From: Streptomyces sp. NBC_00654
Lineage (GTDB): Bacteria; Actinomycetota; Actinomycetes; Streptomycetales; Streptomycetaceae
Assembly (NCBI RefSeq): GCF_026341775.1
Contig: NZ_JAPEOB010000003.1
Span: forward strand, 124,001 to 188,000
Length of the DNA stretch: 64,000 bases
Reading direction: 5' to 3'
Below the pieces are notes generated by a model. The model was not told the origin of the DNA. It saw nothing but the letters and a program-made list of their open reading frames with translations, and did no database searches. The position numbers and the translations under genes were made by a program. This document shows, in pieces, positions 9,606 through 17,237 of this stretch. The number at the start of each line of letters is the position of its first letter. The stretch's first letter is position 1.

Positions 9606-9649
9606 TTGACTGCCGGGTAACTTCAGTAGGAATGGCTGAGCAAGCGCTT
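9606..9649 (+). promoter_or_regulatory. Probable promoter and operator of the acyl-CoA dehydrogenase gene
   Basis: TTGACT at 9606-9611 with TAGGAAT near 9627-9633 (spacer 15-16) looks like a housekeeping promoter. The perfect 8-bp palindrome AAGCGCTT (9642-9649) would sit at the transcription start, where a repressor could block transcription. Similar GCAAGCGCTT cores are known for TetR-family regulators of fatty-acid genes. Confidence 0.45.
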
Positions 9650-9696
9650 AGCCCTGCTGACGAAGCCGAAGCTGACAGCTCACAAGGAGGCACCCC

Positions 9697-10854
9697 GTGC
9701 GCCGTACGGTATTCAACGAGGACCACGAGGCGTTCCGGGAGACCATCCGCGCCTTCATCAAGGCCGAGGTCGCGCCGGTCTACGACGAGTGGTTCGCCGC
9801 CGGCCAGGTGCCGCGCGAGTTCTACCACAAGCTCGGTGAGCTGGGCGTCTTCGGCATCGAGGTCGACGAGGAGTACGGCGGCGCGGGCATCGAGTCGCAC
9901 AAGTACGAGGCCGTCATCTACGAGGAGACCTCCCGCGCGGGTGTCTCCTTCGGCGGCTCCGGCGTGCACACGCTACTCGGCCTGCCGTACATCAAGATGC
10001 TCGCCACCGACGACCAGAAGAAGCGCTGGCTGCCGAAGTTCGCCACCGGTGAGGAGATGTGGGCGCTCGCGATGACCGAGCCCGGCACCGGCTCCGACGT
10101 CGCGGGCATGAAGACCACCGCCAAGCTCTCCGAGGACGGCACGCACTACGTCCTCAACGGCGCCAAGACGTTCATCACCGGTGGGGTGCACGCCGACCGC
10201 GTGATCGTCTGCGCCCGCACCTCCGCCCCGCGCGAGGACGACCGCCGCTTCGGCATCTCCCTCTTCGCCGTCGACACCACGTCCGAGGGCTACTCGGTCG
10301 GCCGCAAGCTCGACAAGCTCGGCCTGCGCACCTCCGACACCGCCGAGCTGGCGTTCGTCGATGTCAAGGTCCCGGCCGAGGACCTGCTCGGCGAGGAGAA
10401 CAAGGGCTTCGGCTACCTCGGCACCAACCTGGCCTCCGAGCGCTGGGGCATCGCCTTCGGCGCGTACGCGCAGGCCGCTGCCGCCGTCCGGTTCGCCCAG
10501 GCCTATGTCCAGGACCGTACGGTCTTCGGCAAGACGGTCGCCTCGTTCCAGAACACCAAGTTCGAGCTGGCCGCCTGCCAGGCCGAGGTCGACGCCGCCC
10601 AGGCCGTCGCCGACCGCGCGCTGGAGGCCCTCGACGCGGGCGAGCTGACCCCCGCCGAGGCCGCGTCCGCGAAGCTGTTCTGCACCGAGGTGGCGCACCG
10701 TGTCATCGACCGCTGCCTCCAGCTCCACGGCGGCTACGGCTACATGAACGAGTACCCGATCGCCCGCCTGTACGCGGACAACCGGGTCAACCGGATCTAC
10801 GGCGGCACCAGCGAGGTCATGAAGTCGATCATCGCCAAGTCCATGGGTCTGTAG
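9697..10854 (+). CDS. Acyl-CoA dehydrogenase
   Basis: A 385-residue FAD-dependent acyl-CoA dehydrogenase catalysing the first oxidation of beta-oxidation or branched-chain acyl-CoA breakdown. The sequence shows the signature AMTEPGTGSDVAGM, the FAD-binding FITGG region, ERWGIAFGAYAQA, and the C-terminal LHGGYGYMNEYPIARLYAD followed by YGGTSEVM, where the Glu is the usual catalytic base position. GTG at 9697 has a strong GGAGG. The thioesterase gene follows 18 bp downstream, so the two are likely cotranscribed. Chain-length preference cannot be inferred. Confidence 0.9.
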   Translation: MRRTVFNEDHEAFRETIRAFIKAEVAPVYDEWFAAGQVPREFYHKLGELGVFGIEVDEEYGGAGIESHKYEAVIYEETSRAGVSFGGSGVHTLLGLPYIKMLATDDQKKRWLPKFATGEEMWALAMTEPGTGSDVAGMKTTAKLSEDGTHYVLNGAKTFITGGVHADRVIVCARTSAPREDDRRFGISLFAVDTTSEGYSVGRKLDKLGLRTSDTAELAFVDVKVPAEDLLGEENKGFGYLGTNLASERWGIAFGAYAQAAAAVRFAQAYVQDRTVFGKTVASFQNTKFELAACQAEVDAAQAVADRALEALDAGELTPAEAASAKLFCTEVAHRVIDRCLQLHGGYGYMNEYPIARLYADNRVNRIYGGTSEVMKSIIAKSMGL

Positions 10855-10872
10855 AGCGGCCACGTTCCTTTC

Positions 10873-11748
10873 ATGAGCGCACCACTCGACTCCCTGCTCG
10901 ATCTGCTCGACCTGGAGCAGATCGAGCGGGACATCTTCCGGGGCCTGAGCCGCAGCGCGGTCGTGCCCCGTGTCTTCGGCGGCCAGGTCGCGGCCCAGGC
11001 GCTGGTCGCCGCGGGCCGTACCGTCCCGGCCGACCGGGGAGCCCACTCCCTGCACGCGTACTTCCTCCGCGCGGGGGATCCGGGCGCGCCGATCGTGTAC
11101 AGCGTCGACCGGATCCGCGACGGGAAGTCCTTCACCACCCGCCGGGTCGTCGCCGTCCAGCACGGCCAGCCGGTCTTCCACCTCTCCGCGTCCTTCCAGA
11201 CGTACGAGGACGGGCTGGAGCACCAGGCCGGCATGCCGGCCGCGCCGGATCCGGAGACGCTGCCCACGGCCGCCGAGATGCTGCCCCGGTACGCGGACCG
11301 GTTCAGCGACCCCGGGGTCGTGGACCGGCTGATCGAGGCGCGGGCCGCCGTCGACCTGCGGTACGTGGACGCCCCGCCGTTCGGGACGGTCGGTGAACCC
11401 CGCGATCCCCGCTCCCAGGTGTGGTTCAGGACCAACGGCAAGCTCGCGGACGATCCGCTGCTGCACGTCTGCATGGCCACGTACGTCTCCGACATGACGC
11501 TCCTCGACTCGGTGCTGCTCGCCCACGGGCGCGGCGGCTGGGCGGTCGGGGACGTGGTGGGCGCCAGCCTGGACCACGCGATGTGGTTCCACCGTCCCTT
11601 CCGGGCCGACGAATGGCTGCTGTACGACCAGGAGTCGCCCTCGGCGTCCGGCGGGCGCGGTCTGGGCCAGGCCCGGATCTACACGCAGGACGGGCAGCTG
11701 GCGATCACCGTCATCCAGGAGGGCGTGGTCCGGGTCCCCCGGGACTGA
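10873..11748 (+). CDS. Acyl-CoA thioesterase II (TesB family)
   Basis: A 291-residue double-hotdog thioesterase hydrolysing acyl-CoA to free acid and CoA. Visible family features are FGGQVAAQALVAAGRTV in the first hotdog and SLDHAMWFHRPFRADEWLLYDQ in the second, with the Asp of LDHAMWFH and later Ser/Gln positions matching the TesB catalytic network. The final YTQDGQLAITVIQEG is also typical. It follows the acyl-CoA dehydrogenase closely and probably releases pathway intermediates or prevents CoA sequestration. The ATG has only a weak ribosome site. Confidence 0.88.
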   Translation: MSAPLDSLLDLLDLEQIERDIFRGLSRSAVVPRVFGGQVAAQALVAAGRTVPADRGAHSLHAYFLRAGDPGAPIVYSVDRIRDGKSFTTRRVVAVQHGQPVFHLSASFQTYEDGLEHQAGMPAAPDPETLPTAAEMLPRYADRFSDPGVVDRLIEARAAVDLRYVDAPPFGTVGEPRDPRSQVWFRTNGKLADDPLLHVCMATYVSDMTLLDSVLLAHGRGGWAVGDVVGASLDHAMWFHRPFRADEWLLYDQESPSASGGRGLGQARIYTQDGQLAITVIQEGVVRVPRD

Positions 11749-11786
11749 ACAGGCCGAAGTCCGTCGATTCGGACATACTCCCCACC

Positions 11787-12752
11787 ATGAGCGACGAGAA
11801 GTCCGGTGGTGGGGAGTCCGCGTTCACGGTCGTCGTGGCGGCGGTCGCCAATCTCGGCATCGCCGTGGCGAAGGCCGTCGCGGGGCTGATCAGCGGATCG
11901 AGCGCGATGCTCTCCGAGGCCGCGCACTCGGTGGCCGACACCGTCACCGAGGTCATGCTCCTCACCGCGCTCCGGCGGAGCGGGAAGCCGGCCGACGAGG
12001 ACCATCCCCTCGGCTACGGCCCCGAGCGCTACATCTGGGCGATGCTCGCCTCCATCGCGACGTTCGTCGGCGGCGCCGTCTTCTCCGTGTACGACGGCGT
12101 CCACACCCTCGTCGAGGGCGAGGATCTCGGCGATCCGCTCATCTCGTACATCGTGCTCGGCGTCGCCTTCGTGCTGGAGGGCTACTCCCTGCGCACCGGC
12201 GTCAAGCAGGTGCGGCGCGAGGCGTCGAGGCTGCGCGTCCCGGACGCGTACTACCTCCGCCACACCCCCGACACCGCGGTCAAGGCCGTCGTGATGGAAG
12301 ACTCGGCGGCCCTGATCGGTCTGCTGCTGGCCGCGGGCGGGCTGCTCGGCGGGCAGCTCTCCGGGTCCGGCGTCTGGGACGGCATCGCCTCCGTCCTGAT
12401 CGGCGTGCTGCTCGTGTACGTGGCCTGGGTGCTCGGCCGGTCCAACGCCCAGCTGCTGATCGGCCGTCCGCTGCCGAAGGCGATGCGGGCGGGGGTCCGC
12501 GAGGAACTGCTCTCGGTCCCGCACATCGTGGACGTACTGGAGCTGACCACGCTGATCCAGGGGCCGGACGAGATCCTGATCGCCGCGAAGATCGACTTCC
12601 GGGACATGGCCGGCGCCGAGCAGGTCGAGTGGGCCTGCGAGGAGGCGGAGGCGCAGTTGCGGGAACGCTTTCCGTCCATCCACCGCGTCTATCTCGATCC
12701 GACGCCGGGGCCCGGACAGCGGGCTGCGCGCCGGGCGCGCGGAACCGGGTGA
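11787..12752 (+). CDS. Cation diffusion facilitator (divalent metal efflux)
   Basis: A 321-residue membrane protein of the CDF family. Transmembrane helices occupy about residues 10-200. Metal-site motifs are seen in SEAAHSVADT (helix 2) and VVMEDSAALIG (helix 5, with Glu-Asp in place of the usual His-xxx-Asp), followed by a cytosolic C-terminal domain. The helix-5 variant resembles the SLC30A9-like branch, whose metal preference is less certain than ZitB-type zinc exporters. ATG at 11787 lacks a ribosome site; CATACT at 11774-11779 places a possible start of transcription exactly at the ATG, so a leaderless mRNA is possible. Confidence 0.85.
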   Translation: MSDEKSGGGESAFTVVVAAVANLGIAVAKAVAGLISGSSAMLSEAAHSVADTVTEVMLLTALRRSGKPADEDHPLGYGPERYIWAMLASIATFVGGAVFSVYDGVHTLVEGEDLGDPLISYIVLGVAFVLEGYSLRTGVKQVRREASRLRVPDAYYLRHTPDTAVKAVVMEDSAALIGLLLAAGGLLGGQLSGSGVWDGIASVLIGVLLVYVAWVLGRSNAQLLIGRPLPKAMRAGVREELLSVPHIVDVLELTTLIQGPDEILIAAKIDFRDMAGAEQVEWACEEAEAQLRERFPSIHRVYLDPTPGPGQRAARRARGTG

Positions 12753-12760
12753 GGCGTCAC

Positions 12761-12814
12761 CCTCCGTCGCCTCCGTCGCCTCCGTCGCCTCCGTCGCCTC
12801 CGTCGCCTCCGTCG
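12761..12814. repeat. Six perfect copies of a 9-bp repeat
   Basis: CCTCCGTCG is repeated six times without error, starting nine bases after the cation-efflux stop codon. No gene runs through it. The unit length is a multiple of three, but no plausible reading frame is present. Confidence 0.95.
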
Positions 12815-12881
12815 CGTCCCAACGCGCCCCCACGCGTCCCCTCACGCCCAATCGCGTGCATCATGGGCTGTCACAGGGCAA

Positions 12882-12909
12882 TGCGCGGAATGGTGCGGCA
12901 TTCCGCGCA
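12882..12909. promoter_or_regulatory. 11-bp inverted repeat upstream of the LCP gene
   Basis: TGCGCGGAATG (12882-12892) and CATTCCGCGCA (12899-12909) are perfect arms around a six-base loop, 69 bp before the LCP start. No T-tract follows, so it may be an operator or a terminator of the preceding gene. Confidence 0.7.
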
Positions 12910-12977
12910 CGCGGAAAATCATACGGTTTCCGGGACAGGATGACCTTTCAGGAAAACCATTCCGGAGAGTAGCGCTC

Positions 12978-14078
12978 ATGGTGCCCTTTCACCCCCCGAC
13001 ACCGCCTTTCCCGTCCGCCGGTCCGAAGCGGAGAATCATTCGCCGCAGGCCCGTGGTCGCCGCCGCGGTGCTGACGCCTCTGCTCGCCCTGGGCGTCATT
13101 CGGACAGCGGACGCCATTCCGTCGTCGAACAACCTCGACAACAAAGGGCGCGGCCTGAATATCCTGCTCGTCGGCACGGACGGCCGGGACACGATCACCC
13201 CGCGGGAAAAGAAGAAATTCCGCCTGGGCGGCGTCGCCTGCGACTGCACGGACACCATGATGCTGGTCCATATCGCGCAGAACCGGAAAAGGGCCTCCGT
13301 CGTCAGCATCCCGCGCGACTCCTTCGCCCAGCTCCCCGCGCACCAGGACCGGCGCACGGGTGAGCGGCACGGAACGCACCCGGTGAAGATCAACGGGGCG
13401 TACGCCGAGGGCGGCGCCGGACTCTCGATGCGTACCGTCGAGAAGATGACCGGCGTGACGATCGACCGCTTCCTCGCCGTCGACTTCTCCCGCTTCATGA
13501 AAGCCGTCGACGCCATCGGCGGGGTCGACATCTGTACCGCGCGCCCGCTGAAGGACCCCGTGACCGGACTCGGCCTCTCCCCCGGCACCCACCGGCTCAA
13601 CGGCGGCGAATCGCTCCGGTTCGCCCGCTCACGCAAGGTCGACGGTTCCGCCGACTTCGGCCGTATGCAGCGGCAGCAGCGGTTCGTCGTCTCGTTCATC
13701 AAGAAACTCCGGGCCGACGGAACAATGCGCAGCCCTGCCCGGCTCGCGAAACTCACCGACGTGCTGCTCTCCGGCCCCCGCACGGAAAGGAATGTCACTC
13801 TGCCCGACCTGGTCTCCCTGGCCCGGGACATGCGCGGCATCACGCTCTCGTCGCTCGAATTCGCCTCCGTACCCGTCAAGGGCTTCCACCCCGACATCGA
13901 GGGCGTCGGATCGACGATCGACTGGGACGAGGAGAAGGCGGACGCCGTGTTCGCGACCATGCGGAAGGACCGGCCGCTGTCCGAGGCGAAGGCGGCGCTC
14001 CCCTCCCGGCCGGGCGCCACCACCGCACGCCAGGGTGAGTTCGTGCCCGTCAAGGGCTCGCGCATCGGCTGCGGCTGA
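12978..14078 (+). CDS. LytR-CpsA-Psr (LCP) family glycopolymer ligase
   Basis: A 366-residue membrane-anchored protein with a basic N-terminus, one hydrophobic segment (about residues 23-47) and an extracytoplasmic LCP domain. LCP enzymes transfer lipid-linked glycopolymers to the cell wall. Diagnostic residues are visible in ILLVGTDGRDT, DTMMLVHI, SIPRDSF, KINGAYAEGG, DFSRFMKAVDAIGGVDI and the Arg-rich RFARSRKVDGSADFGRMQRQQR block (shown in parts). ATG at 12978 follows GGAGAG. The gene uses more A-ending codons (AAA, GAA, AAT) than its neighbours, hinting at separate ancestry. It lies just before the polysaccharide synthase block. Confidence 0.9.
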   Translation: MVPFHPPTPPFPSAGPKRRIIRRRPVVAAAVLTPLLALGVIRTADAIPSSNNLDNKGRGLNILLVGTDGRDTITPREKKKFRLGGVACDCTDTMMLVHIAQNRKRASVVSIPRDSFAQLPAHQDRRTGERHGTHPVKINGAYAEGGAGLSMRTVEKMTGVTIDRFLAVDFSRFMKAVDAIGGVDICTARPLKDPVTGLGLSPGTHRLNGGESLRFARSRKVDGSADFGRMQRQQRFVVSFIKKLRADGTMRSPARLAKLTDVLLSGPRTERNVTLPDLVSLARDMRGITLSSLEFASVPVKGFHPDIEGVGSTIDWDEEKADAVFATMRKDRPLSEAKAALPSRPGATTARQGEFVPVKGSRIGCG

Positions 14079-14120
14079 CCCGGGCGGGCGCCCGTGGGCC
14101 GCCGGGCTCCCCCGCCCCGG

Positions 14121-14900
14121 TCAGAGCAGCCCGGCCGCGTCCAGGAGGTAGTCCGTCATCGGGTCGTAGAAGCGCGGGTCGGTGACGTGGTCGTCCAGGG
14201 GGACGGTGACCTGGAGGGTGCCCTCGGACTCACCGAGGAACAGGGCCGGGTCGTTGCAGTCCGCGTAACCGATCGAGTCGAGCCCGCGCTGCCCCGCGCA
14301 GCCCGCCCAGCCGTGGTCGGCGACGACCAGGTCGGGCAGCGGCCGGCCCTGCTGCTCCATGGCGTCCAGGATGGCCGCCATCGGGGCCGGCGAGTGCGTG
14401 TGCCACAGGGTCGCCCCGCGCTCCAGTACGGCGACGTCCGCGAACTGGAAGACCATGCCCTCGTCCGCCATCAGCCCTGACGGAATCCGGACGATCTCGC
14501 AGCCCGCCCGGCGCAGGGCGTCCGCCGTCTGCCGGTGCACGTCCAGCAGACCGCCGGGGTGGCCGGTGGCGAACAGGACGCGCTCGGAGCCCGCAGCCGC
14601 CTTGCGCAGCCGCGCCGCCATCCGCTCCAGGCCGTCGACCGTCAGCTCCGGATCGATGGTGTCCTGGCCCACCCGGTGTGCGGGGTCGTCGTTCACTCCG
14701 CACCGCTCGGCCATGACGGCGAGCACGTCCTGCTCATCGGCCCAGCGGTCGCCGAGCTCCAGGCCCAGCCAGTAGTGACGGTCGCCGTTGGCGAGCTTGC
14801 GGTAGTGGGAGAGGTTGTTGTCGCGGGGTGTGGCGACATCACCTGCGATACGCGTACGGACGAGGTGGTCGACGAGGGCGGCGCGGCTGGGTATCGGCAT
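14121..14900 (-). CDS. Putative phosphatase (conserved actinobacterial family)
   Basis: A 259-residue soluble protein that I recall being annotated as phosphatase in streptomycetes. Characteristic stretches are NNLSHYRKLANGDRHYWLGL, LFATGHPGGLLDVHR, LWHTHSPAPM, VVADHGWAGCAGQRGLDS and YADCNDPALFLGESEGT. Paired His and Asp residues (GHPGG, HTHS, ADHG, DCNDP) look like a metal or phosphate site, but no named superfamily motif is certain. ATG at 14900 has a weak ribosome site; CACAAT six bases upstream suggests a leaderless start. Divergent from the GT2 synthase gene. Confidence 0.75.
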   Translation of the reverse strand: MPIPSRAALVDHLVRTRIAGDVATPRDNNLSHYRKLANGDRHYWLGLELGDRWADEQDVLAVMAERCGVNDDPAHRVGQDTIDPELTVDGLERMAARLRKAAAGSERVLFATGHPGGLLDVHRQTADALRRAGCEIVRIPSGLMADEGMVFQFADVAVLERGATLWHTHSPAPMAAILDAMEQQGRPLPDLVVADHGWAGCAGQRGLDSIGYADCNDPALFLGESEGTLQVTVPLDDHVTDPRFYDPMTDYLLDAAGLL

Positions 14901-15216
14901 GCACCCATTGTGCCGCCCTGTGTGCGCATCGCGCCGGGTGTCCTGCTCACCGGGCGGCGCGGGGGAACGCCCTTCGTGCCCCGTCGTACACCCGGCGCCC
15001 CTCCCCGTGCCCACGCCGCCGGTCGGCCATCGCCCGCTCGCCGGCCCCGCGTCGCACCCGTCGCCCGCCGCGCCCCGTCCCCCTCGCCGACCCCGGCGTC
15101 AGCCCCTCGTGCGGCCCGGCGCCCCCGCCCGGCGGAAGTCTTCCCGTGCTGTTCACCCCCGCGTGACCTGCCGCTTCGTGGCCCGGACGGGCCCGGCGTC
15201 TCGAATGGATCCGCAC

Positions 15217-15232
15217 AGAGGTCTGGACCACC
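15217..15232. promoter_or_regulatory. DasR-like operator (dre), distal
   Basis: AGAGGTCTGGACCACC matches 13 of 16 positions of the approximate dre consensus AGTGGTCTAGACCACT. It lies 122 bp before the GT2 start codon. DasR is the GlcNAc-responsive global GntR regulator of streptomycetes. Confidence 0.55.
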
Positions 15233-15284
15233 TGAGTCACGCCAATCCCGTGTCCAATTCCGCCTGTTCCCCCCGTGACGGGCA

Positions 15285-15300
15285 AGTGGTCTATACCTTT
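15285..15300. promoter_or_regulatory. DasR-like operator (dre), proximal
   Basis: AGTGGTCTATACCTTT matches 13 of 16 consensus dre positions, with the first nine perfect. It lies 54 bp before the GT2 start codon and 68 bp (start to start) from the distal site, where it could overlap the promoter. Confidence 0.6.
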
Positions 15301-15353
15301 GCTACTAGGGTGGGCCACCTGAAACCGCTACATACGCAGCCGTGGGGGGCTTT

Positions 15354-17231
15354 ATGAGCGTGTGTCACCTTCCGCAACCACCTTCCGACGACGAGCTCTA
15401 CTGGTACTTCGGCCCACAGCGCCGTTGGGTCCTGGTCAGCAGTTCACTCGCCTTCGTGTTCACGGCGGCGACGATGTTCACCTTCGCGCTCCGGACACCC
15501 GCCCTGTGGGCGTTCCTCGCGGTCCTCGGCCTGAATGTCGTGGCCCTCGTCCTCTCCTCACTGAACAGCCTTCGCCAGCGCCGGCTGACCCGGCAGTCGC
15601 ACGACGTACTCGTGCGCGCCTGGCAGCCCGCCGAGCTGCCCGGAGTCGATCTCTATCTGCCGACCTGCGGGGAGCCGCTGCCCGTCCTCGCCAACGCCTA
15701 CCGCGCCGTCGCCGCCGTGGACTGGCCCGGGGCACTGACCGTCTGGGTGCTGGACGACGCCGACCGGCCCGAGGTCGCCGCGCTCGCCGCCGAGCACGGC
15801 TACACCTATGTCGTCCGGCCCGACCGGGGGCACCTGAAGAAGGCGGGCAACCTCAACCACGCGCTCACCCTCAGCGGTTCGGAGTTCATCGCGATCCTGG
15901 ACGCCGACTTCGCACCCCGGCCGGACTTCCTGCGCCACCTCGTCCCGTATCTGGCCGATCCCGCTGTCGGCATCGTGCAGAGCCCGCAGTGCTTCGACAC
16001 CGACGAGGGCATGGACTGGATCCAGCGGGCCGCCGGATCGGCGCAGGAGTGGTTCTTCCGCTGGATCCAGCCGTCGCGCGACGCGAGCGACGCCGCCATC
16101 TGCTGCGGCAGCAACGCCGTCTACCGGCGCAGCGCGATCGACCTGGCGGGCGGCTTCGCCCCGCTCGACCACAGCGAGGACCTGTACACCGGACTCGCCC
16201 TGTACGAACGGGGGTTCCGCACCCAGTACGTGCCGGTACTGGTGGCCAAGGGCACCTCCCCGGACCATGTCACCGCCTTCGTCAACCAGCAGTACCGCTG
16301 GGCGATGGGGAACCTGCATCTGCTCGGGACACCCGTGCTGCGGCGGATGCGGGCGCCCTGGCGGATGCGGCTGTGCTTCTACGAGGGCATCGTCGGCTAC
16401 CTGGCCACCGCGGTGAACACCTTCGCGGCACCGCTGCCGCCGCTGGTCATGATGTTCCTGTACCCGGACCACATCCGCCCCTGGCACGTGCTTCCGCTCC
16501 TCGCGCCGCTCTGGCTCTGGCATGTGCTGCTGCCGCGCGTCAGCCGTACCCGCTGGCGTGTGGAGGTGATCCGCGCCAACGTCCTCACGAGCGTCGCCGC
16601 CGCGACCGCGTTCCTGCACACCCTGCGGGGCCGCAGCGCCGCCTGGGTACCCACCGGCGCACGCGGCACCGGCACCCGGGGCGGGATGGCCCGCCGGGTG
16701 GTGGGCGTCTCGCTGGGCTGGCTCGTCGTGTCCAACGGAGCCGCCGCGGCCGGACTCGCGCTGGCCGTCGCCCGCAACGGCTGGGAGCCCAACTGGGGCC
16801 TGGGGCTGTACCTCCTGGTGCAGTGCCAGATCAATGTGCCGCTGATCCGGGACCTGCTGGCCGAGCTGCGTACGCCGGCGAAGGCCACGGACCGGGCGGC
16901 CCGCAGGAACGCACGACGGTCCGCACGCCGTGACGTACAACAGTCCGCGCGCCATGACGCACGCCGTGACATCCGCCGTGACGCCCGACTGTCCGCAGGC
17001 CGGAACGCCAGCCGGAACCCGGTCCGGAACACAGGCCGGAACCCGGGCCGGGTCCCCGGCCGGTCCGCGAGCCCCGGCCGGTCCGCGAGCCCCGTCGTCA
17101 CCCGGCTCCGCGTCCCGACCGGCATGCTCCCCCGGCGCTGGCCCGAGACCCTCGCCGCCACCGCCGTCCTTCTCCTGACCGGCCTGCTCGCTTCCGGGCT
17201 CGTCAACCCGATGCTCCCCTGGCTGAGTTGA
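15354..17231 (+). CDS. Processive family-2 glycosyltransferase (cellulose/curdlan synthase-like)
   Basis: A 625-residue membrane synthase that should polymerise a beta-glucan or related polymer from nucleotide sugar on the cytosolic face. Two helices near residues 26-75 precede the GT-A domain. Catalytic signatures are all present: DD (134-135), DAD (183-185), ED (275-276, the base region) and QQYRW (312-316), the processive-synthase motif. Several membrane helices follow. An Arg/Asn/Ser-rich stretch (about 515-590) made of short repeats precedes a last helix. No PilZ domain is seen. ATG at 15354 was preferred over a GTG 12 bases earlier because GGGGGG precedes it. The stop is six bases before the next gene. 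Confidence 0.9.
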   Translation: MSVCHLPQPPSDDELYWYFGPQRRWVLVSSSLAFVFTAATMFTFALRTPALWAFLAVLGLNVVALVLSSLNSLRQRRLTRQSHDVLVRAWQPAELPGVDLYLPTCGEPLPVLANAYRAVAAVDWPGALTVWVLDDADRPEVAALAAEHGYTYVVRPDRGHLKKAGNLNHALTLSGSEFIAILDADFAPRPDFLRHLVPYLADPAVGIVQSPQCFDTDEGMDWIQRAAGSAQEWFFRWIQPSRDASDAAICCGSNAVYRRSAIDLAGGFAPLDHSEDLYTGLALYERGFRTQYVPVLVAKGTSPDHVTAFVNQQYRWAMGNLHLLGTPVLRRMRAPWRMRLCFYEGIVGYLATAVNTFAAPLPPLVMMFLYPDHIRPWHVLPLLAPLWLWHVLLPRVSRTRWRVEVIRANVLTSVAAATAFLHTLRGRSAAWVPTGARGTGTRGGMARRVVGVSLGWLVVSNGAAAAGLALAVARNGWEPNWGLGLYLLVQCQINVPLIRDLLAELRTPAKATDRAARRNARRSARRDVQQSARHDARRDIRRDARLSAGRNASRNPVRNTGRNPGRVPGRSASPGRSASPVVTRLRVPTGMLPRRWPETLAATAVLLLTGLLASGLVNPMLPWLS

Positions 17232-17237
17232 GCTGAC

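Larger units (their letters stand above)
14901..15353. other. 453-bp gap between the phosphatase and GT2 genes
   Basis: The phosphatase-proximal 300 bp is C-rich with no convincing gene. The last 140 bp is less GC-rich and holds two DasR-like operators (listed separately) and the GGGGGG ribosome site of the GT2 gene. The synthase promoter must lie here; I cannot assign its -10 and -35 with confidence. Confidence 0.6.

Noticed and set aside
12761..12814. Possible CRISPR array from regular repeats
   Set aside because: Units are 9 bp with no spacers. None of the repeat arrays in the window has the 20-40-bp repeat and unique-spacer form, and no cas operon is present.
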